A stretch of DNA of 20,931 nucleotides. Origin: JAGXSE01 sp040757295. GTDB taxonomy: Bacteria; Bacillota; PH28-bin88. The translations under genes and the position numbers were made by a program. Within the stretch, counting starts at the first letter, position 1, and the number at the start of each line of letters is the position of its first letter. This document shows positions 14,923 to 20,931 of this stretch, piece by piece. The stretch spans positions 1 through 20,931 of the forward strand of contig JBFLXH010000042.1 of assembly GCA_040757295.1 (NCBI GenBank). Direction: 5' to 3'. The notes beneath the pieces were generated by a model. The model was not told the origin of the DNA, made no database searches, and saw nothing but the letters and a program-made list of their open reading frames with translations.

Positions 14923-15834
14923 ATGTTAAAGAGGTTTAAACAGGTTTTAGCCGGAGGGGCTATCCTAGCCGCAGTCCTACTGCTCGCAGGCTGCGGGCCA
15001 AAATCAGAACCGGCTACAGGCAAGCGGCAGGTTACCATCACTGATGATTCAAAGGCTACGGTGACGCTGACCGCCAAGCCTCAGCGAATTGTCTCTCTAA
15101 GCCCTTCCTTAACGGAGATCCTTTTTGCCCTGGGGCTGGGAGACCGGGTGGTTGGGGTTACCTCATGGGATGATTTTCCACCGGAGGTGAAGCAAAAACC
15201 TGTTGTCGGAGACCTGAAAGCCGGGTCTGAAGCCGTTTTGGCACAAAACCCTGACCTGGTAGTGGCTTCGGGTCTGAACATGGCCACGGTAGATACCTTG
15301 CGCCAAACAAAGGTCCCGGTGCTGGTTTTTGACCCCCAGAGTATGGAGGCTATTTTCCATACTATCGAAAAGATTGCCGAGGCCACCGGGGTGGAAAAAA
15401 CAGGGCAGGACTTGATTGAAGTAATGCAAAGGAAATTAAAAGAACTCACCGGTTCTCTTCCTGCCACGGACCGGATCCCTGTCTTCATTGAAGTTGGCTG
15501 GGATCCCCTGTTTACTACCGGCAGTGGTACCTTTTTACATGACATCACCACCATCGCAGGGGGGCTCAATATTGCCGGGGACGTCACCGGGTGGGTGCAA
15601 TACAGCTCAGAAGATGTGATTGCCAAAAACCCTGCTGTGATTATTACCACCACCGGCCATGGGGCAGACCCCGTTACCAGCATCAAGAAGAGGCCCGGCT
15701 GGGACAGGATCAAGGCCGTCCAGGACGGGAGAGTGGTGGTTTTAGATCCCAACCTGGTGTACCGCCCCGGGCCCCGCAGTGTCCAGTTGGTAGAGGAACT
15801 GGTCCGGAGCTTTTACCCGGCCGGGAGCAAATAG
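14923..15834 (+). CDS. btuF: Cobalamin ABC transporter binding lipoprotein (BtuF-like)
   Basis: The protein has 303 residues from the ATG at 14923, which has AGGAGG at 14908-14913. A lipoprotein signal (LKRFKQVLAGG...LLLAGCG) anchors it outside the membrane. The periplasmic-binding-protein type III fold is shown by RIVSLSPSLTEILFALGLGDRVVGVTSWDDFPPEV near the start and AVLAQNPDLVVASG. The later half has VFIEVGWDPLFTTGSGTFLHDITTIAGG and a closing VVVLDPNLVYRPGPRSVQLVEEL. The family includes siderophore and heme binders, but the cobalamin riboswitch upstream supports a corrinoid ligand. It lies 2 bp before btuC. Confidence 0.87.
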   Translation: MLKRFKQVLAGGAILAAVLLLAGCGPKSEPATGKRQVTITDDSKATVTLTAKPQRIVSLSPSLTEILFALGLGDRVVGVTSWDDFPPEVKQKPVVGDLKAGSEAVLAQNPDLVVASGLNMATVDTLRQTKVPVLVFDPQSMEAIFHTIEKIAEATGVEKTGQDLIEVMQRKLKELTGSLPATDRIPVFIEVGWDPLFTTGSGTFLHDITTIAGGLNIAGDVTGWVQYSSEDVIAKNPAVIITTTGHGADPVTSIKKRPGWDRIKAVQDGRVVVLDPNLVYRPGPRSVQLVEELVRSFYPAGSK

Positions 15835-15836
15835 GC

Positions 15837-16889
15837 ATGAACGGGCCTAACTGGCTTGTCAAGCTCCGGCTGATCCTGCCTGCCAGCCTTTTTTGCCTGG
15901 CTGTAGCCCTGATCGCAGGCATTGCCCTCGGCAGTGTAAAACTGGCGCCAGTTACTGTGGGGAAAATACTACTAACCAAGTTGCCGCTGGTGGGGGACCA
16001 GCTTGTCCCCCACTGGCCCCATCACATGGAAACCATCATCTGGCAGGTGCGCCTGCCCCGGGTGATCCTGGCCACCCTGGTGGGGGCAACCCTGGCAGTG
16101 GCAGGAACGGCCTTTCAGGGACTGCTCCAGAACCCATTGGCCGATCCCTATACCCTGGGCGTCTCCTCAGGCGCGGCGGCCGCTGCAGCCTTTACCATCG
16201 TTTTCGGCGTGAGCCGCACAGGGGCCGGCCTCCTGGTGCTGCCCGTGGCAGCCTTTCTGGGCGGCCTGGGAACCGTAATATTGGTTTACCGCATTGCTAT
16301 CAGCACCGGCCGGCTGGTGATCCACACCCTGATCCTGGCCGGCATCATCGTGGGGTCCTTCATGTCCGCCCTGTTGATGTTTTTTATCGCTTTAGCCGGT
16401 GACGGAGTGCACCAGATCCTGGCCTGGTTGATGGGCAGCCTGGCCTTTAGGGGCTGGGGACAGGTATGGATGTTAGTGCTTTTGTTAGCCCTTGGCCTGG
16501 CCATCATTTTGACCTTATCCCGGGACCTGAACTTGCTGGTATTCGGTGAAGAATCCGCCCAGCAGTTGGGCAGCAATACTGAGCACACCAAGAAGCTCCT
16601 GCTCCTGGCGGCTACCCTGATGACCGGCGGAGCCGTAGCTGCCGCCGGTACTATCGGCTTTGTGGGCCTGGTGGTGCCCCATGTAATGCGCCTCCTGGTT
16701 GGACCGGACCACCGGGTACTGGTGCCCGCCTCCGCCATTGCCGGCGGATTGTTCCTGGTGCTGGCCGACACCGCGGCCCGCACCGTCCTGGCACCGGTGG
16801 AACTGCCCGTGGGAGTCGTTACAGCAACCCTCGGAGCGCCATTTTTCTTATTCATCCTCATCAGCAAACGGCATCCGGCGAGGAGTTGA
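15837..16889 (+). CDS. btuC: Cobalamin ABC transporter permease (BtuC-like)
   Basis: The protein has 350 residues and about ten membrane helices, the FecCD/BtuC plan. Recognised segments are WQVRLPRVILATLVGATLAVAGTAFQGLLQNPLADPYTLGVSSGAAA, HQILAWLMGSLAFRGW, and GTIGFVGLVVPHVMRLLVGPDHR, the loop that contacts the ATPase. LADTAARTVLAPVELPVGVVTATLGAPFFLFIL ends the protein. The ATG at 15837 comes 2 bp after the btuF stop, with GGGAG in the end of that gene; an in-frame extension upstream has no support. It is co-transcribed with btuF and btuD under the cobalamin riboswitch. Confidence 0.92.
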   Translation: MNGPNWLVKLRLILPASLFCLAVALIAGIALGSVKLAPVTVGKILLTKLPLVGDQLVPHWPHHMETIIWQVRLPRVILATLVGATLAVAGTAFQGLLQNPLADPYTLGVSSGAAAAAAFTIVFGVSRTGAGLLVLPVAAFLGGLGTVILVYRIAISTGRLVIHTLILAGIIVGSFMSALLMFFIALAGDGVHQILAWLMGSLAFRGWGQVWMLVLLLALGLAIILTLSRDLNLLVFGEESAQQLGSNTEHTKKLLLLAATLMTGGAVAAAGTIGFVGLVVPHVMRLLVGPDHRVLVPASAIAGGLFLVLADTAARTVLAPVELPVGVVTATLGAPFFLFILISKRHPARS

Positions 16890-16893
16890 ACCA

Positions 16894-18162
16894 ATGGCTG
16901 TTAAGTTTTCTGTCCTGGGGGCCACCTTTTGCTATGAAACCTTTCACGTCCTGGAGGACATTTCCTTGACCATCCCCACCGGTGATTTTGTCGGCATCAT
17001 CGGACCAAACGGGTCGGGTAAATCCACCCTGATTAAAGGCCTGGCAGCCACCCTTGCCCCCAGGGTAGGCAGTATCCTTATGGATGGACAGGAGTTTAAC
17101 AAGCGGTCCCGCCGGGAGCTGGCTCACCACCTGGCGGTAGTTCCCCAGGAAACCACCGCCAGTTTTGATTTTACCGTGGAAGAAGTGGTGTTAATGGGCC
17201 GCAGCCCATATCTTTCAGGTTGGCAGGTGGAATCCCCTGAGGACCTGCAGGCAGCGGCGGAAGCCATGCGGCTTACAGGAACCTGGGACCTGCGCCACCG
17301 CCCCGTCACTCACCTTTCCGGCGGGGAGCGGCAGCGGGTGTTCATTGCGCGGGCACTGGCCCAAAATACTCCGGTAATACTATTAGACGAACCCACCGCC
17401 CATCTGGATATCAACCACCAGGTGGAAGTTTTGAACCTGTTACGCCGGTTAAACCATCAGGGTGTCACCGTAATTATCGTTTTCCACGATTTGAACCTGG
17501 CGGCCCAGTACTGCAGCCAGGTGATCCTTTTACATCAGGGCAGGGTCTATGCTTGCGGCTCAGTGGAAGAAATCTTCACCACCGACACCATCCGTACGGT
17601 TTACCAGACGGAGGTCTTGGTGGGACACCACCCCGTCACCGGTGTTCCCCAGGTGACACTGCTGGGCAAAAAAACCCCGCCTGCCGAAGAACAGCCCCGG
17701 GTCCACGTGATCGGCGGCGGCGGAGCAGCCGCCCCCCTGCTCAGCCGCCTGGTCTACCTGGGATACCGGGTATCTGCCGGGGTGTTAAACAAGGGGGATA
17801 CAGATTGGCACCTGGCCCGTCTCTTGGGCATCACCATGGCTGAGGAGGACCCCTTTTCCCCCATTTCCAAGGAAGCATACCGGCACAATTTATCCCTGAT
17901 CATAAAAGCCGGGCAAGTTATCCTGCCTCCTATCCCCTTTGGCAGCGGGAATCTGCTTAATCTCCAGGTGTTAGTAGAGGCTATGGGGATGGGGATAAAA
18001 GTATCTGCCGTTATATCTAGTGACATTGACCTGCGGGACTACACCGGAGGTCAAGCCGCCTCCTTATACAACCAGTTAATAGAAAATGGCATGGAGACCT
18101 TCCCCGACATCCAGCAGCTAACTTTTTCCCTGGTACCTTGTACCGAGCGCTCAAACTATTAG
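16894..18162 (+). CDS. btuD: Cobalamin ABC transporter ATPase with extra C-terminal domain (BtuD-like)
   Basis: The protein has 422 residues from the ATG at 16894 (GAGGAG at 16880-16885, 4 bp after btuC). Residues 1-255 are a full ATPase: Walker A GPNGSGKST (37-45), Q-loop VVPQE, signature LSGGERQR (141-148), Walker B VILLDEP (161-167) and H198. FecE/BtuD proteins usually end near 260. Here a further domain of about 155 residues follows. It starts RVHVIGGGGAAAPLLSRL (269-286), with a glycine-rich loop like a nucleotide-binding fold, and continues YRVSAGVLNKGDTDWHLARLLG and PPIPFGSGNLLNLQVLVEA. This added domain is not recognised; a role in sensing or processing corrinoid is inference. Confidence 0.88.
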   Translation: MAVKFSVLGATFCYETFHVLEDISLTIPTGDFVGIIGPNGSGKSTLIKGLAATLAPRVGSILMDGQEFNKRSRRELAHHLAVVPQETTASFDFTVEEVVLMGRSPYLSGWQVESPEDLQAAAEAMRLTGTWDLRHRPVTHLSGGERQRVFIARALAQNTPVILLDEPTAHLDINHQVEVLNLLRRLNHQGVTVIIVFHDLNLAAQYCSQVILLHQGRVYACGSVEEIFTTDTIRTVYQTEVLVGHHPVTGVPQVTLLGKKTPPAEEQPRVHVIGGGGAAAPLLSRLVYLGYRVSAGVLNKGDTDWHLARLLGITMAEEDPFSPISKEAYRHNLSLIIKAGQVILPPIPFGSGNLLNLQVLVEAMGMGIKVSAVISSDIDLRDYTGGQAASLYNQLIENGMETFPDIQQLTFSLVPCTERSNY

Positions 18163-18180
18163 CTCCTGAAACTGAGGAGC
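18162..18180 (+). terminator. Weak hairpin after btuD
   Basis: GCTCCT (18162-18167) pairs with AGGAGC (18175-18180), but no T-run follows, so termination here is doubtful. The rest of 18181-18324 holds no gene that can be supported. Confidence 0.25.
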
Positions 18181-18324
18181 GTCTTGGAATTATCTCTGCC
18201 GCACTCCTGTCAGAAAAAGGCAATAAGTTCTCACTGGTAACAATGGAACATTTCTCCTTTAGGCACGTCTTAAACGGTAGATGAAGAAAGGTAGTGATTT
18301 ACTTACTCGCCAAACAACCGCATA

Positions 18325-18417
18325 CCAAGCTACAAGGGTAAACCCATTGAAAGATGGGGACGCAAAGTCACAGGGTCTAAGGTGCTTACCGGCACTACGA
18401 TAGCCTGGCTGCCGCCG
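18325..18417 (+). promoter_or_regulatory. Cyclic-di-GMP-I (GEMM) riboswitch
   Basis: The aptamer shows ACAAGGGTAAACCCATTGAA, then AGATGGGGACGCAAAGTCAC and AGGGTCTAAGG. A variable stem (GGTGC/GGCAC) follows, and then ACGATAGCCTGGCTGCC. The GACGCAAAG core and the paired (CCCAT TGAAAG ATGGG) P2 arm match the GEMM-I consensus closely. A terminator follows at 18431, so ligand binding probably controls read-through. Confidence 0.9.
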
Positions 18418-18430
18418 AACTCAAGTTCAT

Positions 18431-18456
18431 CCTGCCCTTTTAGGGTGGGTTTTTTT
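18431..18456 (+). terminator. Terminator downstream of the cyclic-di-GMP riboswitch
   Basis: CCTGCCC (18431-18437) pairs with GGGTGGG (18443-18449), with two wobble pairs, followed by seven T residues. It fits the expression platform of the riboswitch. Confidence 0.75.
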
Positions 18457-18473
18457 ATCTAAGGGAGGTGAAG

Positions 18474-18593
18474 ATGGCGCCATGCCTTTTTACCTATACC
18501 TTTGCTGGCCACTCTTAGCAGGCCCATTAGTACAACCATCGGCTTCTCCGGCTATGGGAAGCTGGCAAGTACGGCACGACAATCCGGGCAGAT
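18474..18593 (+). pseudogene. Remnant of the riboswitch-controlled gene
   Basis: A strong ribosome site (AAGGGAGGTG, 18461-18470) is followed by an ATG at 18474, but that frame stops after 14 codons (MAPCLFTYTFAGHS). A second ATG at 18482 opens a frame beginning MPFYLYLCWPLLAGPLVQPS, which resembles a signal peptide. That frame then runs into antisense of the toxin gene and ends at 18664. No full gene follows the riboswitch, so the original target was probably lost or broken. The family is unknown. Confidence 0.35.
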
Positions 18594-18911
18594 CTATCGC
18601 ACCAGCCACCCATAATCCTGTCTGCAATCAACGATATAATCAACGTACACAGTCTGGTCTTTGATCTGATACAAAATCAAATACCATTTCTCTACGAACA
18701 TCTTGTGAAATTTATTAGGTGGGATAAATTCTGCATCCAGAAATGGGAAACGCTCCGGCCTTTGTTGAAGGGAGCGAATAGCATCCATCAGGTCGTTTTT
18801 CACTTTACGGGAAGCAGATGGACTTTTCTGTGCCAGAAACCGAACATGGCCCACCAGCATCTGACGGGCACGGTCGGAAACAATAACCTTATATTGAACC
18901 TTCTTTTCCAT
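18594..18911 (-). CDS. RelE/ParE-type toxin
   Basis: The protein has 105 residues from the ATG at 18911 (MEKKVQYKVIVSDRARQM). The RelE/ParE fold is shown by VIVSDRARQMLVGHVRFLAQ, an internal IRSLQQRPERFPFLDAEF, KFHKMFVEKWYLILYQIKD, and a final strand VYVDYIVDCRQDYGWLV. Toxins of this family act on mRNA in the ribosome (RelE) or on gyrase (ParE). Which one applies here is not decided by the sequence. It overlaps the antitoxin gene by 23 bp, the standard arrangement. The frame opens further upstream, but those residues belong to the antitoxin region. Confidence 0.82.
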   Translation of the reverse strand: MEKKVQYKVIVSDRARQMLVGHVRFLAQKSPSASRKVKNDLMDAIRSLQQRPERFPFLDAEFIPPNKFHKMFVEKWYLILYQIKDQTVYVDYIVDCRQDYGWLVR

Positions 18912-19179
18912 GCTCCACCTCATCAATAATACCGTCCAGGTATTTGTCCAGTTCGTCTGGCGTAACTCCTGCACGCCCTGCCAGACGATCTTCCTCAACA
19001 GCCAGAAGTTCTTCCCTCAGCCTCAGCATTTTTTCACGACGGGTAAACGCCTCTATATCCATGACGACAAGATCTCCTTCACCGTTTTTGGTAAGAAAAA
19101 CAGGTTCTCCGGTAGACTTGCACAAAGCCGCAATTTCATTGTAATTCTGTCGGATGCTTGCGGACGGTTTAATCTGCAT
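18889..19179 (-). CDS. Phd/YefM-type antitoxin
   Basis: The protein has 96 residues from the ATG at 19179 (AAGGAG upstream). The DNA-binding N-terminus reads QIKPSASIRQNYNEIAALCKSTGEPVFLTKNGEGDLVVMDIEAF, the Phd/YefM pattern. The C-terminal half is acidic and helical (RLREELLAVEEDRLAGRAG, DKYLDGIIDEVEHG) and would wrap the toxin. An in-frame start at 19212 is possible, but the promoter -10 lies just beside it. It normally neutralises the toxin and represses its own promoter together with it. Confidence 0.85.
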   Translation of the reverse strand: MQIKPSASIRQNYNEIAALCKSTGEPVFLTKNGEGDLVVMDIEAFTRREKMLRLREELLAVEEDRLAGRAGVTPDELDKYLDGIIDEVEHGKEGSI

Positions 19180-19212
19180 GGTATCAACTCCTTGTAGTAA
19201 CATTCTAACCAT

Positions 19213-19241
19213 ATTATACTCCTTTCATGCTATGAAATCAA
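19213..19241 (-). promoter_or_regulatory. Promoter and operator of the toxin-antitoxin pair
   Basis: On the minus strand TTGATT (19241-19236) and a consensus TATAAT (19218-19213) are 17 bp apart. The spacer holds a perfect dyad, TTTCAT-GCT-ATGAAA (19223-19237), a good candidate for antitoxin binding. The antitoxin ATG is 34 bp downstream of the -10. Confidence 0.72.
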
Positions 19242-19292
19242 TTGACCTATTTTGCTATCTTTCATATCCCTGCAGGGTAAGTGTAAAATAAT

Positions 19293-19316
19293 CCCCTCCT
19301 TGCAAATAAGGTGGGG
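19293..19316. terminator. Hairpin, possible minus-strand terminator
   Basis: CCCCTCCTT (19293-19301) and AAGGTGGGG (19308-19316) form a 9-bp stem with one mismatch. On the minus strand an AT-rich run (ATTATTTTA) follows. No minus-strand gene directly precedes it, so its role is uncertain. Confidence 0.35.
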
Positions 19317-19341
19317 GCTCGAGTAGACTTATTTATCACAT

Positions 19342-19638
19342 ACGGAAGCAGCTGATCCAAGGCAGGAACTCATTACAGATCTTGCTGCCGGGGAGAAGCA
19401 TTACGTCGATATCCTGGCCGAGGTAAAAATAAAGGGCGAAAACGGGTACGTGTTGATCCATGTTGAGCCGCAGGCCTACCGGGAAGCTGGCTTCGCCCGC
19501 CGAATGTTCCACTATTTCAGTCGCTTATACGAAAAACACCGGCAAAAGATTATGCCCATCCCTGTTTTCTCCCATAATAGCAAAGCAAGGGAGCTAAACC
19601 GGCATGAGGTAGCCTTCCCCCCTTTCTTAAGCCACTAA
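19342..19638 (+). pseudogene. Fragment of an Rpn/YhgA-like PD-(D/E)XK nuclease
   Basis: The frame is open after a stop at 19324-19326 and ends at 19638. It reads LITDLAAGEKHYVDILAEVK, then VLIHVEPQAYREAGFARRMFHYFSRLYEKH and IMPIPVFSHNS. This is the nuclease core of the Rpn (recombination-promoting nuclease / YhgA-like transposase) family: D in HYVDIL, E/K in AEVK, and Q in HVEPQ. No start codon or ribosome site is seen, and the usual N-terminal and C-terminal parts are missing. The end (RELNRHEVAFPPFLSH) looks like a join after deletion. About 100 of an expected 250-300 residues remain. It is a decayed mobile or defence gene. Region 19639-19777 holds only a TGGCC-T7-GGCCA hairpin (19715-19731) and no gene. 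Confidence 0.7.
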
Positions 19639-19777
19639 CCTTGGTTCTCCTGATTGGCAAGACTTACATGCTGCCTGCAATTGATGAAAAGAATGTTATA
19701 GCATAGCCATTTCCTGGCCTTTTTTTGGCCATTGACAACTGCTTCTTCTGATTGAATCCCGTACACAGGAAACGGTT

Positions 19778-19808
19778 AAAAACTAATGAAGCCGAAAACA
19801 TTGCGGCT
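19778..19808 (-). terminator. Terminator of the ZnuB-like gene
   Basis: On the minus strand AGCCG (19808-19804) pairs with CGGCT (19794-19790), starting inside the stop codon, followed by TCATTAG and a run of five T residues. The stem is short, so strength is moderate. Confidence 0.45.
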
Positions 19809-20682
19809 ATTGATTTTTATGGTTGGAGCAACACGACTTGCACGTGCGGCCTCTATCATTGCTTAGTTTAGACAGCAGGACTTGCAGGCTTCGCTTCGCC
19901 GCTACCACCGCCAAGAATAAGCCCACGGCGGTCAGCACAACCGCTCCCCCCGGGGGAAGGTCCAAATAAAAGGAAATGACTAGCCCGGAAAAAACAGCTG
20001 CCAAAGCAAATCCCACCGAACAGGCTAAAGTGACCCAAAATCCCCTATTCAGCTGCAAGGCGGTAGCTACGGGAATAACCATCAGGGCTGCCACCAGCAA
20101 TGTACCTACTACCCGCATGGCAGCTGTCACAGTCATGGCGGTCAGCATCACCAGGACCAGGTTGAACCGTTCCACCGGGATTCCGCTAACCCGGGCCGAT
20201 TCCTCATCCAGAGCCGCCACAAACAGCTCTTTATGCAACAGGGCTATCGTCCCCATTACAAATGCACCAATGGCTAGCATGATAACAAGGTCAAAAAGGG
20301 TTACGGTCATGATGCTGCCAAAAAGGTAACCCATAGCTTCTGTCCCCAGCCCCTTGCTCCAGCTCATGATCACCAGGCCAAGAGCCAAACTGGCATAGAG
20401 CATAATACCTAAGGCAACATCACCCTGAGCCGCCCGTCGTGCTCGCAGTTTTTCAATTCCGACAGCTACCAGGGCAGAAAAGATGACCGCCGCAATCAGG
20501 GGTTTAGCCCCTAACAGCCAGCCGATTGCTACTCCGGCAAAGGCTGCGTGGCTTAAACCCTCTCCTAACAGGGATAGGCGCTTCACCACCAAGAAAAGTC
20601 CGACAGTCGGGGAAACAGCGCCCACAATCAAGCCTGCCGCCATAGCCCGCAGCATAAAACCGTATTGAAACATTTCGGGCAT
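19807..20682 (-). CDS. znuB: Metal-ion ABC transporter permease (ABC-3 / ZnuB type)
   Basis: The protein has 291 residues and about eight membrane segments. The ABC-3 family pattern is clear: SPTVGLFLVVKRLSLLGEGLSHAAFAGVAIGWLLG near the start, GDVALGIMLYASLALGLVI, EESARVSGIPVERFNLVLVMLTAMTVTAAMRVVGTLLVAALMVIPVATA in the middle. It would import zinc, manganese or iron with an ATPase and a binding protein. These are expected upstream (beyond the right edge) and are not in the window. The ATG at 20682 has AGGAGGAG upstream. An ATG seven codons earlier is unlikely because it precedes this ribosome site. Repeat A starts 17 bp upstream of the gene, so it may be separated from its operon partners. 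The C-terminus (CKSCCSNH) is Cys-rich and might bind metal. Confidence 0.88.
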   Translation of the reverse strand: MPEMFQYGFMLRAMAAGLIVGAVSPTVGLFLVVKRLSLLGEGLSHAAFAGVAIGWLLGAKPLIAAVIFSALVAVGIEKLRARRAAQGDVALGIMLYASLALGLVIMSWSKGLGTEAMGYLFGSIMTVTLFDLVIMLAIGAFVMGTIALLHKELFVAALDEESARVSGIPVERFNLVLVMLTAMTVTAAMRVVGTLLVAALMVIPVATALQLNRGFWVTLACSVGFALAAVFSGLVISFYLDLPPGGAVVLTAVGLFLAVVAAKRSLQVLLSKLSNDRGRTCKSCCSNHKNQ

Positions 20683-20698
20683 CCTTTCTCCTCCTAGC

Positions 20699-20805
20699 TT
20701 CAACTGGGTCTTGGCTTTTTGCGGGGGATTGCTACCCCCGCTCGTGCTTAGATTCGACCAGTTCTTGGCTCCGGTTTACCGGAGCTTAGAACTGGTTAAT
20801 CCCAT
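20699..20805 (+). repeat. Structured repeat A, copy 2
   Basis: This 107-bp unit matches 13531-13636. The first hairpin is perfect here: GCGGGGG and CCCCCGC around ATTGCTA. The second hairpin (CCAGTTCT...AGAACTGG with an inner GCTCCGGT/ACCGGAGC) is identical to copy 1. Both copies have the same orientation and both are followed by repeat B. Confidence 0.82.
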
Positions 20806-20806
20806 G

Positions 20807-20840
20807 GCTGTAATCAAATTTTATTCCTTGCCGGGCATTT
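20807..20840 (+). repeat. Partial repeat B (right half only)
   Basis: The segment from GCTGTAATCAAATTTTATTC to GCCGGGCATTT matches the right half of hairpin 2 in unit 1 (about 13744-13778). The left half is missing and repeat A joins it directly, which shows that A and B combine as a mosaic. Confidence 0.7.
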
Positions 20841-20931
20841 AATGAGCCAGGCCACAAATTATACATTAATTTAACGTGGCCTGAAAGCGAATTTCATGCT
20901 CGGCTTCATTGATTTTAATATTTTTCCTTTG
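20841..20931 (+). repeat. Structured repeat B, unit 4 (cut by the window end)
   Basis: AATGAGCCAGGCCACAAATT starts the unit. Hairpin 1 (CAGGCCAC/GTGGCCTG) is intact with one loop change, followed by the left arm of hairpin 2 (ATGCTCGGC). After the arm the sequence differs from the other units (TTCATTGATTTTAATATTTT), so the right arm may be absent or lie outside the window. Confidence 0.8.

Noticed and set aside
15591..15836. N-terminal extension of btuC beginning MGAIQLRRCDCQK
   Set aside because: It lies wholly inside btuF in another frame. The ATG at 15837 gives the normal BtuC length and start.
18141..18283. Alternative frame after btuD reading LYRALKLLAPETEERLGIIS and on to VLNGR
   Set aside because: It looks protein-like, but has no start of its own, overlaps btuD in another frame and matches no family known to me. 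It may be a gene fragment or chance.
19715..19731. TGGCC-T7-GGCCA hairpin as a terminator
   Set aside because: The T-run is the loop rather than a tail, and no gene ends directly upstream on the plus strand except the nuclease remnant.
19783..19796. TAATGAAGCCGA, matching 12 bp of repeat B reversed
   Set aside because: Too short. It is part of the znuB terminator stem, and no other part of repeat B is present.

Overview
The window looks like a chromosomal segment of a Gram-positive anaerobe of the clostridial / Peptococcaceae type. The evidence is Bacillus/Clostridium-type LexA boxes, strong AGGAGG ribosome sites, frequent TTG/GTG starts, a moderate G+C that looks near 50% (not computed), an OpuC-type osmolyte transporter, cobalamin and cyclic-di-GMP riboswitches, and a ferredoxin-fused aldo/keto reductase. 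Genus assignment is inference.

Left part (1-6595). The window opens with the terminal repeats of an IS21-like element that cuts off the 3' end of an AAA ATPase gene on the minus strand. Next comes an SOS-type mutagenesis cassette in two LexA-box units. Unit 1 has a textbook sigma-A promoter with a LexA box over the expected start site. It drives a Y-family polymerase-like protein (ImuB-like) that has lost its fingers and catalytic acidic residues but keeps a QLNLF clamp-binding motif, then a DUF6504-type partner. A small DUF6922-like / AbiEii nucleotidyltransferase pair with toxin-antitoxin layout follows, then a terminator. Unit 2 is dnaE2 (error-prone DNA polymerase III alpha, 1032 aa) behind its own LexA box, which is almost the same sequence inverted. 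Together this looks like a Firmicutes version of the ImuB-DnaE2 translesion mutasome, with a defence/TA-like pair inserted in it.

Middle (6588-12056, all minus strand). An aldo/keto reductase with two 4Fe-4S motifs lies tail-to-tail with dnaE2. Upstream of it are a 12-TM permease of uncertain substrate, an intergenic stretch rich in hairpins, and an osmoprotectant ABC operon (opuCA-opuCB-opuCC, one permease). Right (12205-20931). A cysteine desulfurase (nifS/iscS) and its scaffold partner (nifU/iscU) are separated by about 420 bp of structured repeats of two families, A and B. A cobalamin riboswitch then leads btuF-btuC-btuD, where BtuD carries a roughly 155-residue extra C-terminal domain. 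After that come a cyclic-di-GMP-I riboswitch with its own terminator but no intact target gene, a RelE/Phd toxin-antitoxin pair, a remnant of an Rpn/YhgA-like nuclease, and a ZnuB-type metal permease. Copies of repeats A and B recur at the right edge.

The most interesting parts are the LexA-controlled mutasome with its catalytically lost ImuB-like subunit and embedded TA-like pair, and the A/B repeat families. Repeat B shows compensatory base changes in a hairpin, and repeat A contains mutually exclusive pairings. Repeat A also supplies the stop codon of nifS, and one B copy sits inside what was a perfect palindrome.
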